Part shown: positions 31,401 through 42,537 of the stretch, one piece after another
Position numbering within the stretch: the stretch's first letter is position 1
Layout of the letters: each line of letters opens with the position of its first letter
Origin: Blepharisma stoltei
Taxonomy: Eukaryota > Ciliophora > Heterotrichea > Heterotrichida > Blepharismidae
NCBI GenBank assembly: GCA_914767885.1
Contig: CAJZBQ010000029.1
Span: 537,175 to 601,174, forward strand
Reading direction: 5' to 3'
DNA: 64,000 nt
Translations under genes and position numbers: made by a program
Notes under the pieces: model-generated
Database searches by the model: none
Told to the model about the DNA's origin: nothing
Seen by the model: the letters and a program-made list of their open reading frames with translations, nothing else

Positions 31401-34400
31401 AGGCGAATGGGACAACTGGAATAAAAAAATCAACCTCAATCATATTGGGGATAATAAATGGGCAGTAAAGCTGCTATTCCCAAAAAGCTATGACAGGAAA
31501 GAAATGGCTTATAAATATATCATTGATGGGAGATGGCTAGCTGATCAAAGATTAAGGCTAACAGGGAGAGGCTCAAGGACTAACAATGTCCTGAAAATTG
31601 ATTCAAGTGTAGAAGTGACACCAGGGATTTTTGAAAATATGTATACTGCAAGAAAATATATCAATAATTTGCATGAACTTTTGGCAGAACAGGGATATGA
31701 TGAGATCTATGTGCATCAATATTGTGAAGACGTTTTTATGATTATTAGGCATAATCCTATAAAATTTAATAGTTATGTGTTATTAGCGAGAACTGCTTAT
31801 AGGCACAACTGTAATCATGTCAATGTCAATAATGTAAGACTCCCTGGAATTGTGGAAAAAATCGAATTCATAGGGACCCTCCGCATGAAGCCTATCAGAT
31901 TTGATGAAAATAGTCAGTTCATCAATGGTTTAAAAGGTGTATTAGATGTCTCAACAAATCTTAGCAGGTTTTGCCATATTTTTAGAGATAATAAAGAAAA
32001 TATTGATGTTGTCAACCTCACAGGTATCCCACAATCATTACTCCCCTTCTTGCTTAGGAGTTCAATTTCTGCTTTAATGTTTGGTTTTTAAAAATAATTA
32101 TTTTTTTAAAATATATATAAAAATTAAAAAAAATTTGTGAAAAATATATATAGTAATTGCCCGAGGATGGCGCAAGATAGCGCCATTCTTGGGCAAATGC
32201 AATACTTAATTAATAAATTTTATTCTGCTTATAATTTAATATAATTAGCTGAGGATCCTACTATTAAAATCATTAATTACAAATCGAATTATTATTTGTA
32301 AAAAAAAATTTTATTAAAAAATAATAGCTAACTAAGCTAATTTTTCTAGTAGTTTTACTCATAACCACAGTGAGGGAGTCAGTAATTGTATTAAAAACTA
32401 GCCTTCTTCCAAATATAGAAAGTGCATTAAATGCCTCGTATTCTAGGCTTTCTAATTATGAAGACTTCAAAAAAATCTTTGAAAACTTGTCCCTCCAACA
32501 AATAAACCATATTCTCTGGCGTTCTAACTGTAATTAGATTATATTAAAATTCTAACGGGGTCTTCAGGGATTATTTCGGCTCCTCATCGTCCTACGGATA
32601 GCCTTACGTTGACGCTAAGCTCTATCCTCAAATCTGATCATTTCATACTGATATACCAAAAATGGTGACATTGGAGATCGCCCTAACAGTCTTCTGGGTC
32701 CATCAAACGACAGAGACTCCCTCAAAATCGACAGGATTCGGTGTGCGGTTAAACCGCCATTGCCTCCTCCATAGCCCTATAGCCATACCAAAGGCTCAGT
32801 AATACCTCCATGGAATGCTAAAGGACATTGAGCCATTAGTCAAAGTAAAAAAAGGTCAAGGGTCAGCCCTAGAATAAAAACTCATCTGAGGAGCTAACAC
32901 AATGCGGCTCTTCTCCTCTCGGTCCGTACCAACTCACGGATCTCCATAGGTCACATCAGATCTCGCCATTTTAATAATTCTGTTCTAACTCTGAAGAAAT
33001 TGAATCTTCTCTGATAAAAAGGGAGACATATAAGCTCTCTCCTACAAAGTCTTTCAATTATGCAGGCTTTGGCGGATTTGTCACTGAAGTCCTCCCCCAC
33101 ACAATAGGAAACCATCTAGACCATGAAATTTTCTGCAATCTCCGTAAAGAAAACTGGATGATTGACTATTTCCTTACAAGACTAAAAAATAACGATTTGC
33201 CTCCTGAATTTGTTCAGTTTATTTCTGATCACTTTGGAAGTATAAAAGCTTTGCCTCGTGGAATCGTCCCAAAGCACACTGCAAAGTCAATATTCCTCTT
33301 ATTCAGAAACTTGAAATATTATTTATTAAGAGATTTGTATAAAGAAAGCGAGCTTTTTAGCGGAGAAGATAGTTTCGTTGATAATCTAGGGACAAGCGTT
33401 TCACAGTTTTGGGGACATATTCCGAGCTCAGTCAATCATATTTCCAAGTATACTCTTTCTGCTGGGCTGCCTCATTTTTCAGTTGGACTGATGAGATGTT
33501 GGGGAAGAGACTCAATGATAGGGCTTAGAGGGCTTTTCTTGTGTACTGGAAGATATGAAGAAGCAAAAACCCTCATAAAAACCTTTGCTTCAGTGTCACA
33601 GAAAGGGCTGATTCCTAACTTGTTAGGAAATGGCAACAACTGCAGATACAATTCAAGAGACTCGGTCTGGTATTTTTTGCAAGCAGTTCAGGACTATATC
33701 AAACAAGTCCCAGACGGAGCCTCAATTTTGCATGAGCCAATTAAAATGAGGTTTAATGAAAATGGGGAAATTATCCAAGAAAATGAAATGGTTTTGCCAC
33801 TAAGTGAGGTCATCCAAAATATTTTTCAGTCACATGCAGTTGGCATTGAGTTCAGAGAAAGAAACGCAGGGATGGCGCTAGATCCACATATGTCAGCTGA
33901 AGGCTTCAACATAAAAATATGGCTGGACATCAAAACAGGACTCGTTTATGGAGGAAGCCAATTTAACTGTGGGACATGAATGGACAAAATGGGTAGCTCA
34001 GCCAAAGCAGGAAATTTAGGCCTTCCCGCAACACCAAGAGATGGAGCTGCCATAGAGATAACTGGCTTAGTCTACTCGAACGTCAATTTCTTTGGGAAAC
34101 TCTTCAATGAAGGCAAATTCCAACACAAAGGTGTCAAGCTTTCTGATGGATCGTTTTTGGCTTATGAAAAATGGGCATCCCGCATTGAGGATTCATTTGA
34201 AAAGCTGTACTATATCCCAGAAGAAAAAAGCGGACTACCTGCAGATTATATAAAGACTAGAGGCATTTATAAAGACACTGTCGGCAGTGTAAAAGAGCTC
34301 AGCGAGTATCAATTTAGACCTAACCAGTGCTTAGCAATGGTCTTTGCAAGCAAACTATTCGAGAAAAGCCATGCGATTTCGGCTCTGAAGAAAATTACTG

Positions 34401-34792
34401 AAAATTTGATGCCTGGCATTGGGAACGGGCAGTTAGGGATCAGAACTTTAAGTGAAAATGACAAAGAATACAGAGATTTTTATGACCTATCCAATGATTC
34501 TGACGACAAATCAATTGCACATGGATTCAGCTTCCACAATGGGCCAGAATGGATTTGGCCATTTGGATATTATTTGCGGGCACTCATGGTTTTTCAAGCT
34601 GAAAAGCCTGAATTTATTATGAAGTGCTTAGCAGACCATAGGAAATACTTAGAAAACTCTCCATGGATGTCTATGCCAGAATTGACTAACAAAATGGGAA
34701 GACCGAACAAGTTTGCGTGCCCTGCCCAGGCATGGAGTGTTTCTTCCCTTATCGAGGCTCTCTTTGAGTATAAGAAATTAATTAAAAAATAA
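28493..34792 (+). CDS. AGL: Glycogen debranching enzyme, full length, with internal CBM48-like domain
   Basis: Bifunctional enzyme of glycogen breakdown. The N-terminal half has the GH13-type 4-alpha-glucanotransferase: MQSVLPRCCG, VDIVLNHLS-type IIDIVLNHLS, FRLDNAHSTP (nucleophile Asp) and TAELFTED (acid/base Glu). The C-terminal half has the GH133 amylo-alpha-1,6-glucosidase: MRCWGRDSMIGLRG, GIEFRERNAG and FNCGTWMDKMG. Between the halves lies YVEYAAENNFKEVAIKGEWDNW..YKYIIDGRW, a CBM48/AMPK-type glycogen-binding fold not usual in AGL. Four inserts are removed (28519-28818, 30640-31091, 32039-32346, 32530-32990), leaving 1592 residues in one frame. TGA = Trp many times, including 33977-33979 in GTWMDK. 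Stop TAA 34790-34792. Confidence 0.95.
28519..28818 (+). mobile_element. B1-family MITE acting as an IES, 300 bp
   Basis: Inserted nine codons after the AGL start. Ends TTACTTCCTCCTCAGTAAGC and GGGGGGACTTA are diverged. Excision at TA 28519-28520 and 28819-28820 gives NKLICKLSSLDGSLPP, matching ICKLNGLNGCLPP of the neighbouring paralogue. Confidence 0.87.
30625..31091 (+). mobile_element. Class D1 retroposon with 15-bp target-site duplication
   Basis: GAGATGGGAATCAAC is repeated exactly at 30625-30639 and 31077-31091. The body 30640-31076 starts ATAAATAAAATGGCATTCGG with a long 5' hairpin (inner arms GAGAGAAATTGGC and GCCAATTTTCTCTC) and ends in (TAAG)4. Losing the body plus one repeat gives LRWESTPIPALFYDC. 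The repeat contains no TA, and TA cuts leave a stop. Confidence 0.9.
32039..32346 (+). mobile_element. IES, 308 bp, with nested hairpin
   Basis: TA 32039-32040 and 32347-32348 share phase 2-3. Excision gives GIPQSLVVLLITTV, parallel to GIPQTFVLVL in the paralogue. The left end TTACTCCCC is B1-like. It carries the GCCCGAGGATGGCGC palindrome (32157-32196) also seen at 51103-51316. Confidence 0.83.
32521..32990 (-). mobile_element. Class D3 retroposon with 9-bp duplication
   Basis: GTTCTAACT at 32521-32529 and 32982-32990 flanks it. Read on the minus strand it begins TAAAATGGCGAGATCTGATG, the common class D start. It is GC-rich and has no ORF of note. Losing the body plus one repeat gives LWRSNSEEIESS in AGL. 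A TA inside the repeat makes a TA-bounded cut equivalent. Confidence 0.8.
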
Positions 34793-34852
34793 ACAATTTA
34801 ACCATATCCACCATCAAAATGGTAAGAAGCTATTTAATTCTGATAAATTAAA

Positions 34853-37800
34853 ATGCCAAGTACGCTCATTTGCAAACTCAATGGTCTAAATGGATGTCTT
34901 CCTCCTCCAGCAACGCCAAGCTTTATTTATAAATTGTCTCCTAGGAGTCTTGTCACCTTTGTGATTGAGTCAAGATCACCAATTCTTACCGAGGATACAG
35001 CTTTAATTGTAGACTTGTGAAATGGGATTAACACTGTCCCTCAACAGTATAGAGGCACAGTGAATTCTTCAGGGCATTGGACTTGTGAGGTAGAGTTTAG
35101 CATGCCTGGAAATTATAGCTTTTGGGTTGAATACTTAGACAATAATGGTGAAAAGTCAAGAGGAATAAAGAATTGAATTGTAGTAGACCCTGAAATAAAG
35201 ATTGGAGGGAAATTATTGCCTATTAATGGAATTTGTATGCAAAGCGTGCTGCCGAGATGCTGTGGAGAGATAGAGAGATGATATGAAAATTTTTGCCATC
35301 AGAAAGACTTGGGGTATAACATGTTTCATGCAGCGCCAGTGCAAGAGTTTGGACCTTCTGGAAGCCATTATAGCTTGTATAACACCAATATGCTGAATAG
35401 TGGCATTTTTAGGAATTATGACACTGTAAATTTTATGTAGGAGGAAGAAAAATTGAAAGCATTAGAAAATTTACTAAATAGGCTTGATATTGAAGGTGCT
35501 GGGTTTATAGTAGACATTGTTCTCAACCATTTATCACCAGCAGCACCATTCTTTGAAAAGCACCCGAATGGGACTTGAAATTTGACTACAGCTCCTCATC
35601 TGAAGTCTGCTTATGAATTAGATATTGCACTACAGCATTTTGGGAAATCACTTGCAAACGGTCAAGTCCCAAAATTTCGGAAGAATATATTCCCTTTTAT
35701 ATTAACTCCCCCCTCTCCCATCCTTGATCGAACGATTGACTGTAAAAATTCCTAAAAATTGGGGAAATTAAGCCCCATCCTTGATCGAACGATTTTCATA
35801 TCATGCAATTTTTTATATATATAAAAATATATTAGTTATCAAAAGTTTGGGAAGATATACCTAATGAAGTTGTTTTCAGAGCTTTGAGACAACAGAAAGC
35901 TGCGGAATCAACCATCCAAAGTGATTTAGCCATCAACCTAGGCTTAAAAACTCAATAATCTAAAAAATAGAGACTCTTTAAAATTTTAAAAAAAAAAATT
36001 TAATTCAATAAGGAACTTACTTACTTACTTAATTATCTGGTGTTTAAGGTGTCTAGTGCCGCAGCCCCAAAAGGGCCTATGGCAAAACTGATGACGTAGG
36101 CGAGCCATCTTGGCACGGGTCAGCCCCGTCCAAGCCTTCTATCAACTCCTGCTTCACCGGCCTTGCTGCACGTCTCACCCGGCGCGTTGCCGTCGCCCTT
36201 GTCGCCCGACTCAGCTCCTGCGCGTGTTCGCCTAAGGGTCATCCTCCCGTGGGGATGTGCTGAGAGGTAAAAGCCCGAAATCTTGAGTGGACTGAGGAGT
36301 GGTTCCTCTGGTTTATCCCCAGAGTTAAACCGCTATTGCTGTCCAGAAGTTCTCGAGTGAAAACCTAACCCTATAAATAAAAATCCATGAGGGAGAGAAA
36401 ATTAGCAAAGCTAATTTCTCTCGAACCGAATGCCATTTTATTTATAATTCAATAAGGAACAAATTAAAAATTTATGCAGTTTAAAAGGGTAACTAATAAA
36501 TCAAAATATTAAAAATTGGTATTTTATGAAATAAATTCAATTTTTTGCTGTAAAAAATAATTATTAAATACTCTTAACCCTCTTATTTAAAAGTAAATAA
36601 AAAAAAATATATATATATATATTTTTTTATTTTATATATAATTTTTTTTTCCCAAAAAAATTTTTTTTAACCCCCATCCTTGATCGAACGATGGCGAGTC
36701 GTTCGATCAAGGATGGGGGGGGAGTAAGTAAATTCTATAGAGACTTATCTTTAAAAATTTATAATCATTCTGCCAATTTACATAAATACACTATAATTGA
36801 GAACTCTAATGATGTCGAAGTTTTACTAAAAGTTATCAGAAACGACATAGTGAAAAAGCTGAAAGTCCATGATTTTTTCCATATTGATGAAGAAAGAGCC
36901 AAACACGATTTCATTAATAATCAAAGCGAAGAAGAAATAGTGGATGAAGAAAAACTAAAACTTTTGCATGAAAGAGGACTTGAGTGGTTTATTAAAAAAT
37001 ATGCACTCCTGCATGAAGGTGAAGGAAAATTTTTGACCAGAATCAATCCTGATTTAATATGGAAAGCATGCAGGTCGCTTGGGTTTAGCACACAAGATAT
37101 TGTAGAAGTTGGAAAAAAAGCCATAAAAACTGTAAACTTGAATTTACAGAAAAGATCTGAAAAGTTTATAGAAGATATTATGAGAAACTTAAACATAGAA
37201 ATAGGACAAAAAATAGGACAGGAAATAACAGAGCATTGCCCATTCATAAAGCCTTGCTTTCATAAGCTAGCTAATGGCGATTTTTGTGTATTCAATGGCT
37301 ATGCAAATGAGGATATACATTAAAATGGCAAAATGGGGTGGCGAACTAATCCACGCTCTTAATACTTGAGCTGGGGTCACCCAGGGACCTTAGAGAAGGA
37401 GGATAGCGTTCGGCAATGTCCATCCACCAGGTTTTACTTGGTTTGGTGGAAAGCAATGTCTGATTAGGCCGATTAAAGCTCACATCCAGGCCTCGGAGAA
37501 AGATTGGACTAGGAGTTGTGAAGGGATCTCCCAGCAACACCAGTGATGTTACTCCTGGCCAATTGGGAACGATTTCAAGCGCGATATCAGGCGCTGCGTC
37601 CTAAACTATGAATTTTCATCTTGGCTGACAGGCGACCAGAAAATTCATTTTTTGAATTTTCTCAAAGCCGAACCCCGCTGGCAGCCTTTAACTCACTCTT
37701 AGTGAATGCAAGCCTTCGCCCGTGAGGAGAAACACCATGAGAGGCCGTGCCCTATTAGCAAGCAGTGGAGCGTTACGGAGGCAAATATGGTCAACTTGAT

Positions 37801-39336
37801 AGGCCAACAGAGAGCTTCTCTTATAATCTTAGTTAATTTTAAGACTATGTAAATGGGTATAAAAAGGTCCACAAAGATTTTGCTGATAAAAGTGGGTGAC
37901 ATTTTTTAAGGAGAAATGTCATAGTCTGAAATGACTGCATAAAGCTTCGCTATGGATATAAAAAAGAAGACTGCCCAGTGGTCTGAGATTTCATGGAAAA
38001 ATACATCACAACCATGGCAAAGCTTTTTAAAGGCTTTAGGCTAGACAACGCTCATAGCACTCCTATTCACGTTTCTGAATATTTATTGGCTAAAGCTAGA
38101 GAAGTCAACCCAAACATTCTAATCACAGCTGAGCTTTTTACAGAAGACATCAATACAGATGCAAAATATGTCAAACATCTTGGGCTTAATTTATTGATCA
38201 GAGAAGCCATCCATTGCCCAGACTTGAATTCAATGGGAAACTCTATTTTCCAACATAGCAGTGGCGAAATTTTAAGCATAAATACTCCTGAAAGAACTAA
38301 CTATGAAGACAGCCTAACTTTTATGGGATTTTCATCAGAAATTCAACGCTGAGAATCTGTCCCTATCCCTGCTTTATTTTATGATTGCACCCATGATAAT
38401 GATCCTCCTGCCAGAAAAAGAACTCCCCAGGATGCCTTGCCTCATGCATTTTTAACAGCATTTACCAATTGTGCTATTTCTTCAACCCGTGGATATGATG
38501 AATTTATACCTAAAAACCTTTCTGTTGTAAGCGAAAAGCGACTGTACTCCCCTCCTGACTATTCTTCTCAAGCAATTCCTGAGGTGACAGCAATAGATTT
38601 TATTGAGGACCCTATTAGGGTTTATGTAGAGTTCTCAATTGGAGGAAGATACAAAGAAGTCTCTGTGTATGGAGAATGGGATAATTGAGTGAAAAAAATA
38701 AATTTAATGCCTATAGACAAATATAAATGAGGGGTAAAACTACTGTTTCCAAAGGACTATGACGGCAAAGAATTAGCCTATAAGTACATGGCTGATAAAA
38801 AATGAGCTTTTGATCAGAGGTTAAAAACAATTGGAAAAGGAACAAAAATAAATAATTTACTTTCAGTCAGCACAAATATTCAAGCTTTTCCAGGGATCTA
38901 TGAAAATTTATATTGCGCACGTAAATTTATCAATTTTTTGCATCGAAAGATGGCAGAAAAGAAATTTGATAGAATTGGTGTGAATCAGTGTAGTGAAGAT
39001 GTAATGATGGTAGTGAGAAAAAATATAGAAAATGGAGAAAGCTATGTGCTAATTGCGAGATCAGCTTTTAAACAGAAAGCAAATAAAGTTAATGTAAAAG
39101 GAATTAGGCTGCCAGGGCAAATTGTAGCAGCTGAATTTATAGGAATCTTAAACATGAGAAAGACAAGATTTGAAGAGGATAAAAAATTTATTAACGGTCT
39201 CAATGGAGCTTTAGATATTTTCACAAATTTTGATAAGTTTTGCAGGGTATTAAAGGATTCAGCTGAAAATGTTGATGTGATAGACTTAATGGGTATTCCA
39301 CAAACATTTGTGCTGGTTTTAAAATTAAAGGGTTAA
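34853..39336 (+). CDS. Glycogen debranching enzyme paralogue lacking the glucosidase half
   Basis: Tandem copy only 60 bp after the full-length gene. It has the same N-domain and glucanotransferase (MQSVLPRCCGEIERWYE, IVDIVLNHLS, FRLDNAHSTP, TAELFTEDI) and the CBM48-like segment (VYGEWDNW, YKYMADKKW), then ends at TAA 39334-39336 just after GIPQTFVLVLKLKG. The GH133 half is absent and nothing resembling it follows. After removing a 15-nt intron (35429-35443), a 1022-bp IES and a class D element, 966 residues remain in frame with catalytic residues intact. It should keep transferase but not glucosidase activity. TGA = Trp at many sites. It is more AT-rich than copy one. Confidence 0.9.
35429..35443 (+). 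other. 15-nt intron in the shorter debranching paralogue
   Basis: GTAAATTTTATGTAG with in-frame TAG follows YDT. Removal gives RNYDTEEEKLKALEN. The full-length copy reads AYDNEEKKLKALEN with no intron at this site. Confidence 0.88.
35703..36724 (+). mobile_element. B2-family MITE acting as an IES, 1022 bp, with nested retroposon
   Basis: Left TAACTCCCCCCTCTCCCATC then TTGATCGAACGA, with a second direct copy at about 35775-35793. The right end is a hairpin (36670-36724) with both arms of CATCCTTGATCGAACGA and a final GGGGGAGTA. A class D1 element is nested at 36017-36446. Excision gives FPFILSKFYRDLSLK in the paralogue. Confidence 0.87.
36003..36460 (-). mobile_element. Class D1 retroposon with 14-bp duplication, nested in a B2 element
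   Basis: ATTCAATAAGGAAC at 36003-36016 and 36447-36460 flanks it. In minus orientation it begins TAAATAAAATGGCATTCGG and ends in (GTAA)n, so tail and head match 30640-31076. It shares the whole GC-rich body with that copy. Confidence 0.87.
37300..37857 (+). mobile_element. Class D2 retroposon with diverged 12-bp duplication
   Basis: TATGCAAATGAG (37300-37311) and TATGTAAATGGG (37846-37857) flank a body that begins near TTAAAATGGC with GTGGCGAACTAATCC and resembles 8368-8907. Keeping only the right repeat gives FNGYVNGYKKVHKDF, as in the paralogue FNGYINAYKKVHKDF. The two mismatches suggest age. Confidence 0.78.
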
Positions 39337-40191
39337 ATTCTGACTTATATTATTGAGAGTCCATGATTATCAGATTAATTGTGAAACTAAAAATGATTCT
39401 TATTTATTATAGTGGATTAATTCTCTTAAATTATTTAGAATTTATTAAAAATAACAAAATGGTATATGAACAGATTTGCTCTGATTTTTTTTTCATTTAG
39501 TGGGATATCATTGGCCCCAATTTTGAAATGCTGAAAAATCGCTCAGTCGATATTTTAAAAACTGCTTAATACATATATTGAAGATAAAATTCGCAAAACA
39601 TAAAGTTTAAGAATCATATAAAGGTATTGGTGCATTATTGCAGGAGCAACTGTTTTTAAGTTTTAGCCTAAAGCTTCTAAAGACATAGCAGTTCCAAATA
39701 TGAAGGTATATACTAAAACAAAAACGAATGAGAATAAATATTTAAGTCTTTCAGCATAAGGTTCCTGCTGCAAAGCACAATTTTTATTCATCTGGCAAAT
39801 CTTGAAAAAACATTAAATATCTCGGCTTATCTTAATATAGGCCACTATTTTATAACGCAAATTTTTTTAATTTATGAACCAAGATTACAGCTCATCCTGA
39901 ACTATTGCTATGCAGCAAACGCAATAAAAATGATACAATCATCGTCTCATAAATCAATTGAAGCCAGCCATTTTCCAGAAAATTGCAAATCTGTCCTGTT
40001 TATATAGGAAAATTAATCTTGATCTCAAAAAATAATTTTGATCCAATGCTTATCTGCTCAGAATTTGGTATTACTCTGTGTTCTTGGAAGGCTGTTTGAT
40101 CATATTTGTTCTAGTTCTGGAGTGCTTGGTGTCCTTTAAAGGCAACACAATTAAGCAAAAATAAATAATAAACTGAATAATAATTTATATT
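39337..40191. other. Intergenic, AT-rich
   Basis: No ORF, RNA gene or element recognised. The missing glucosidase half of the preceding paralogue was looked for and is not here. Confidence 0.6.
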
Positions 40192-40578
40192 ATGACGCTT
40201 GTGAAGTCAATGACCAAGTATTTAGCGACGCATTTGAAGTCCTTTCATAAGCGCGGTGTTAAAAGAGTGACGCTGGAGAAGCGAATTCTCGGGCTATTCT
40301 TCACAAAGAAAAATATCAAAATCAAGCCTCCGAAAAAGGAATACTTACGCTGCAAAGTCATCAGAGGACACAAGAGGATTAACAGGCAAATCCAAAGGTC
40401 GACTGCCCCAGTACGAACCTTAAACAAGTGCGCCGAATCAAACACTTTTTCTATGGTAATTTGGGAAGTGATGAAAAAGCATTATAGCTCATGCACAATA
40501 ATAATATATATAGCCAAGCAGCATTCCGAACAGAAAAGATATGAACCAGAGCACTTCTCTTATACAGTCTATACCTAA
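40192..40578 (+). CDS. Small basic protein, unknown
   Basis: 128 residues, no family recognised. The first 70 residues are very basic (HKRGVKRVTLEKRILGLFF, KKNIKIKPPKKEYLRCKV, RGHKRINRQIQRS), compatible with RNA or ribosome binding. The rest is less biased and ends SYTVYT at TAA 40576-40578. ATG 40192 has stops upstream. No intron or IES is evident. Confidence 0.5.
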   Translation: MTLVKSMTKYLATHLKSFHKRGVKRVTLEKRILGLFFTKKNIKIKPPKKEYLRCKVIRGHKRINRQIQRSTAPVRTLNKCAESNTFSMVIWEVMKKHYSSCTIIIYIAKQHSEQKRYEPEHFSYTVYT

Positions 40579-40695
40579 TTAGGCATCTTAAAACCCTAAA
40601 AGAAGATTTGTCGTTTTTATTTTTACTTTTCAAAAAAATTGACAATTACAAGTTTTTTTAGAAATTAAAATGGAGGCCAATAATGATCTGGTAAA

Positions 40696-41470
40696 ATGCA
40701 GGAGCTATATTTCAGCAATGAAGGTGAGCTCGAGCTGGTCAGCAAGACAGAGAGTGGACCCAAGACTGATGGGAGAAGCAAAAGGACTGCAAAAGAGCAA
40801 GCATCCCAAAATAGCTACAACTCGTTATTCTGCAGAGAATACTTTCAATCAGCAGCAGTCAGACAATCGTTCTTTTATTATGTCGAGTACTTATTTTCGT
40901 ATCTTAATCCCGAAGATTTATGTGAAAAATTTGACCTAACTGCTCCAGCCAAATGTGACAATTTTTTTGTCGATCTTAAAAAAAAAATTATTTATATTTC
41001 TTTTTTTGGCAGTTTGACAATAAAATAATAATTTTTGAAACTCGCTCCTGGAGGAAGGATTAAGATGTTGCAAAAATGAGCATGACGGAAAATGCATTCA
41101 AAAGTGACTCATTTTGAAGAAGTACCTTACTCCCCCTCTATGAGTGAAAAAAAAATTGTTAGCACACGGAGGGGAGTTAATTTTTTTTGTGAATTTAAAA
41201 AAATTCCATTTCGAAAAAAATTTGGAAAGCAAATATTTATTTAATTTGCAAAATTTATGTTTTATAGTGCAAACTGCTTAAAATTAAGCAGAATTAGCTA
41301 GAGATTTCATGATAATAATTATCACTTATATATATATTTGTTCACTCATGGAGTGGGGAGGAGTTAGCTATCATATGATTGAAGACCTCGGCTTGGAACC
41401 CTATCTTCCTATTCAGGAAGAAGACTATTTTTTACCAATGCTGATGGATTTGGAAAATAGCGACGATTAA
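40696..41470 (+). CDS. Unknown protein split by two IESs
   Basis: No family recognised. Segments LYFSNEGELELVSKTESG, YVEYLFSYLNPEDLCEKF, CCKNEHDGKCIQKWLIL and YHMIEDLGLEPYLPIQEEDY join in one frame of 161 codons after removing a 52-bp IES (40977-41028) and a B1 MITE (41128-41364), ending at TAA 41468-41470. TGA = Trp twice. Another ATG at 40670 (MEANNDL) could be the true start if a 14-nt GT..AG stretch is spliced, but that is shorter than other introns here. It may be a helical adaptor. Confidence 0.6.
40977..41028 (+). other. IES, 52 bp, TA-bounded
   Basis: TA 40977-40978 and 41029-41030 share phase 3-1; excision gives FFVDLNFWNSLLEEG. It is the shortest candidate in the window. An alternative right TA at 41026 gives 49 bp. 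Confidence 0.55.
41128..41364 (+). mobile_element. B1-family MITE acting as an IES, 237 bp, right end inverted
   Basis: TTACTCCCCCTCTATGAGTG at the left with a short hairpin partner (GCACACGGAGGGGAGTTA), and GTTCACTCATGGAGTGGGGA at the right. The centre has the conserved B1 core read in reverse. Excision gives LKKYLSYHMIED. Confidence 0.82.
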
Positions 41471-42537
41471 GTAAAATGATGCTGATGATGAATTATAATT
41501 AATGAAATTCGAAATATGACTAAACTTGCTTATTTTCTTTTCAAAGAAAATCTTTCTTGGCTAATTATCGGATTTGTTTCCGATGCCAAATGGCATAATA
41601 TTTTCATAATATCGCTAATATTATGTAGGAAATAATTACCATCAGAATTTGTCTCGAACAAACAAAACAACAGTCATTAGCTTATTTATATCTTTTTTAT
41701 ATAATTCTATTTCTATTTATATACAGCTCGTAGTGACTCTCTCTTAATGCTTATTTATGCAACAACTCTATATTTCTAAGGTTTTTTCTGAAAAACTATT
41801 TGGTTTAAGCATTTATATTAGCATCATACAGATATGCATTTTTTATTAAGAAGGAAAATAAAGAATGTAATGCATCAAAAAAATTGAAGAGGGCAATAGT
41901 GGATCATATGAAATTTCAAAAAATTTAAATGGTTAAAATATTTTCATATTTACATATAATTACTTCTAAAAATTAGGATTAAGGTTTTTGCTATCGATTT
42001 TGGGCACAGCAATTATATAAAATACTGGATTAGCCATAAGTATTAATATTCAATTTAATCAAGATATAAAAAACAATTATACTTCTACCATGAGCAATCT
42101 GATGAGAATATATACTTTTTAATCATCTTTTTTTATCCGATAGCATTCTGTTTTATAAATCTACAGTAATTAATGCTACTCCTAGCTATTATTCAGATAT
42201 AGTCTCCAATCTCCTTCTCAGCAGCTTTGCATTCGAAATATATTCTAGGCATTTATCTGATCACTATATTTTATAAATGCGAAGGTTTTCCATTAGCTGC
42301 TCATTGCAGATCTCTATCAGAAGCAAGGCTGATTTTAGAAGAATCAACTCTACTCATCCTATTTTTTATTTTATTTAATAGTTATTAAAATATGCATTAA
42401 TTTTAAGGCAAGCTGAAAAATAATTTTTTAAATTAGCCAAATTTCCTAATTTGCAAAGATACTTTAATTTTTTGTTAGTAATAAATAAATTACAATTAAT
42501 GATAAAAAGCAAGCCTAATTTAAATTTCTCAATAATT
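41471..42537. other. Intergenic, AT-rich
   Basis: No gene, repeat or element recognised in about 1 kb. The frame of the next gene is open back to 42451, but its ATG choice lies near 42538. Confidence 0.55.

Noticed and set aside
28993-39336. AGL genes as pseudogenes because of many in-frame TGA codons
   Set aside because: TGA falls at conserved Trp positions in both copies and in unrelated genes, so it is sense in this code.
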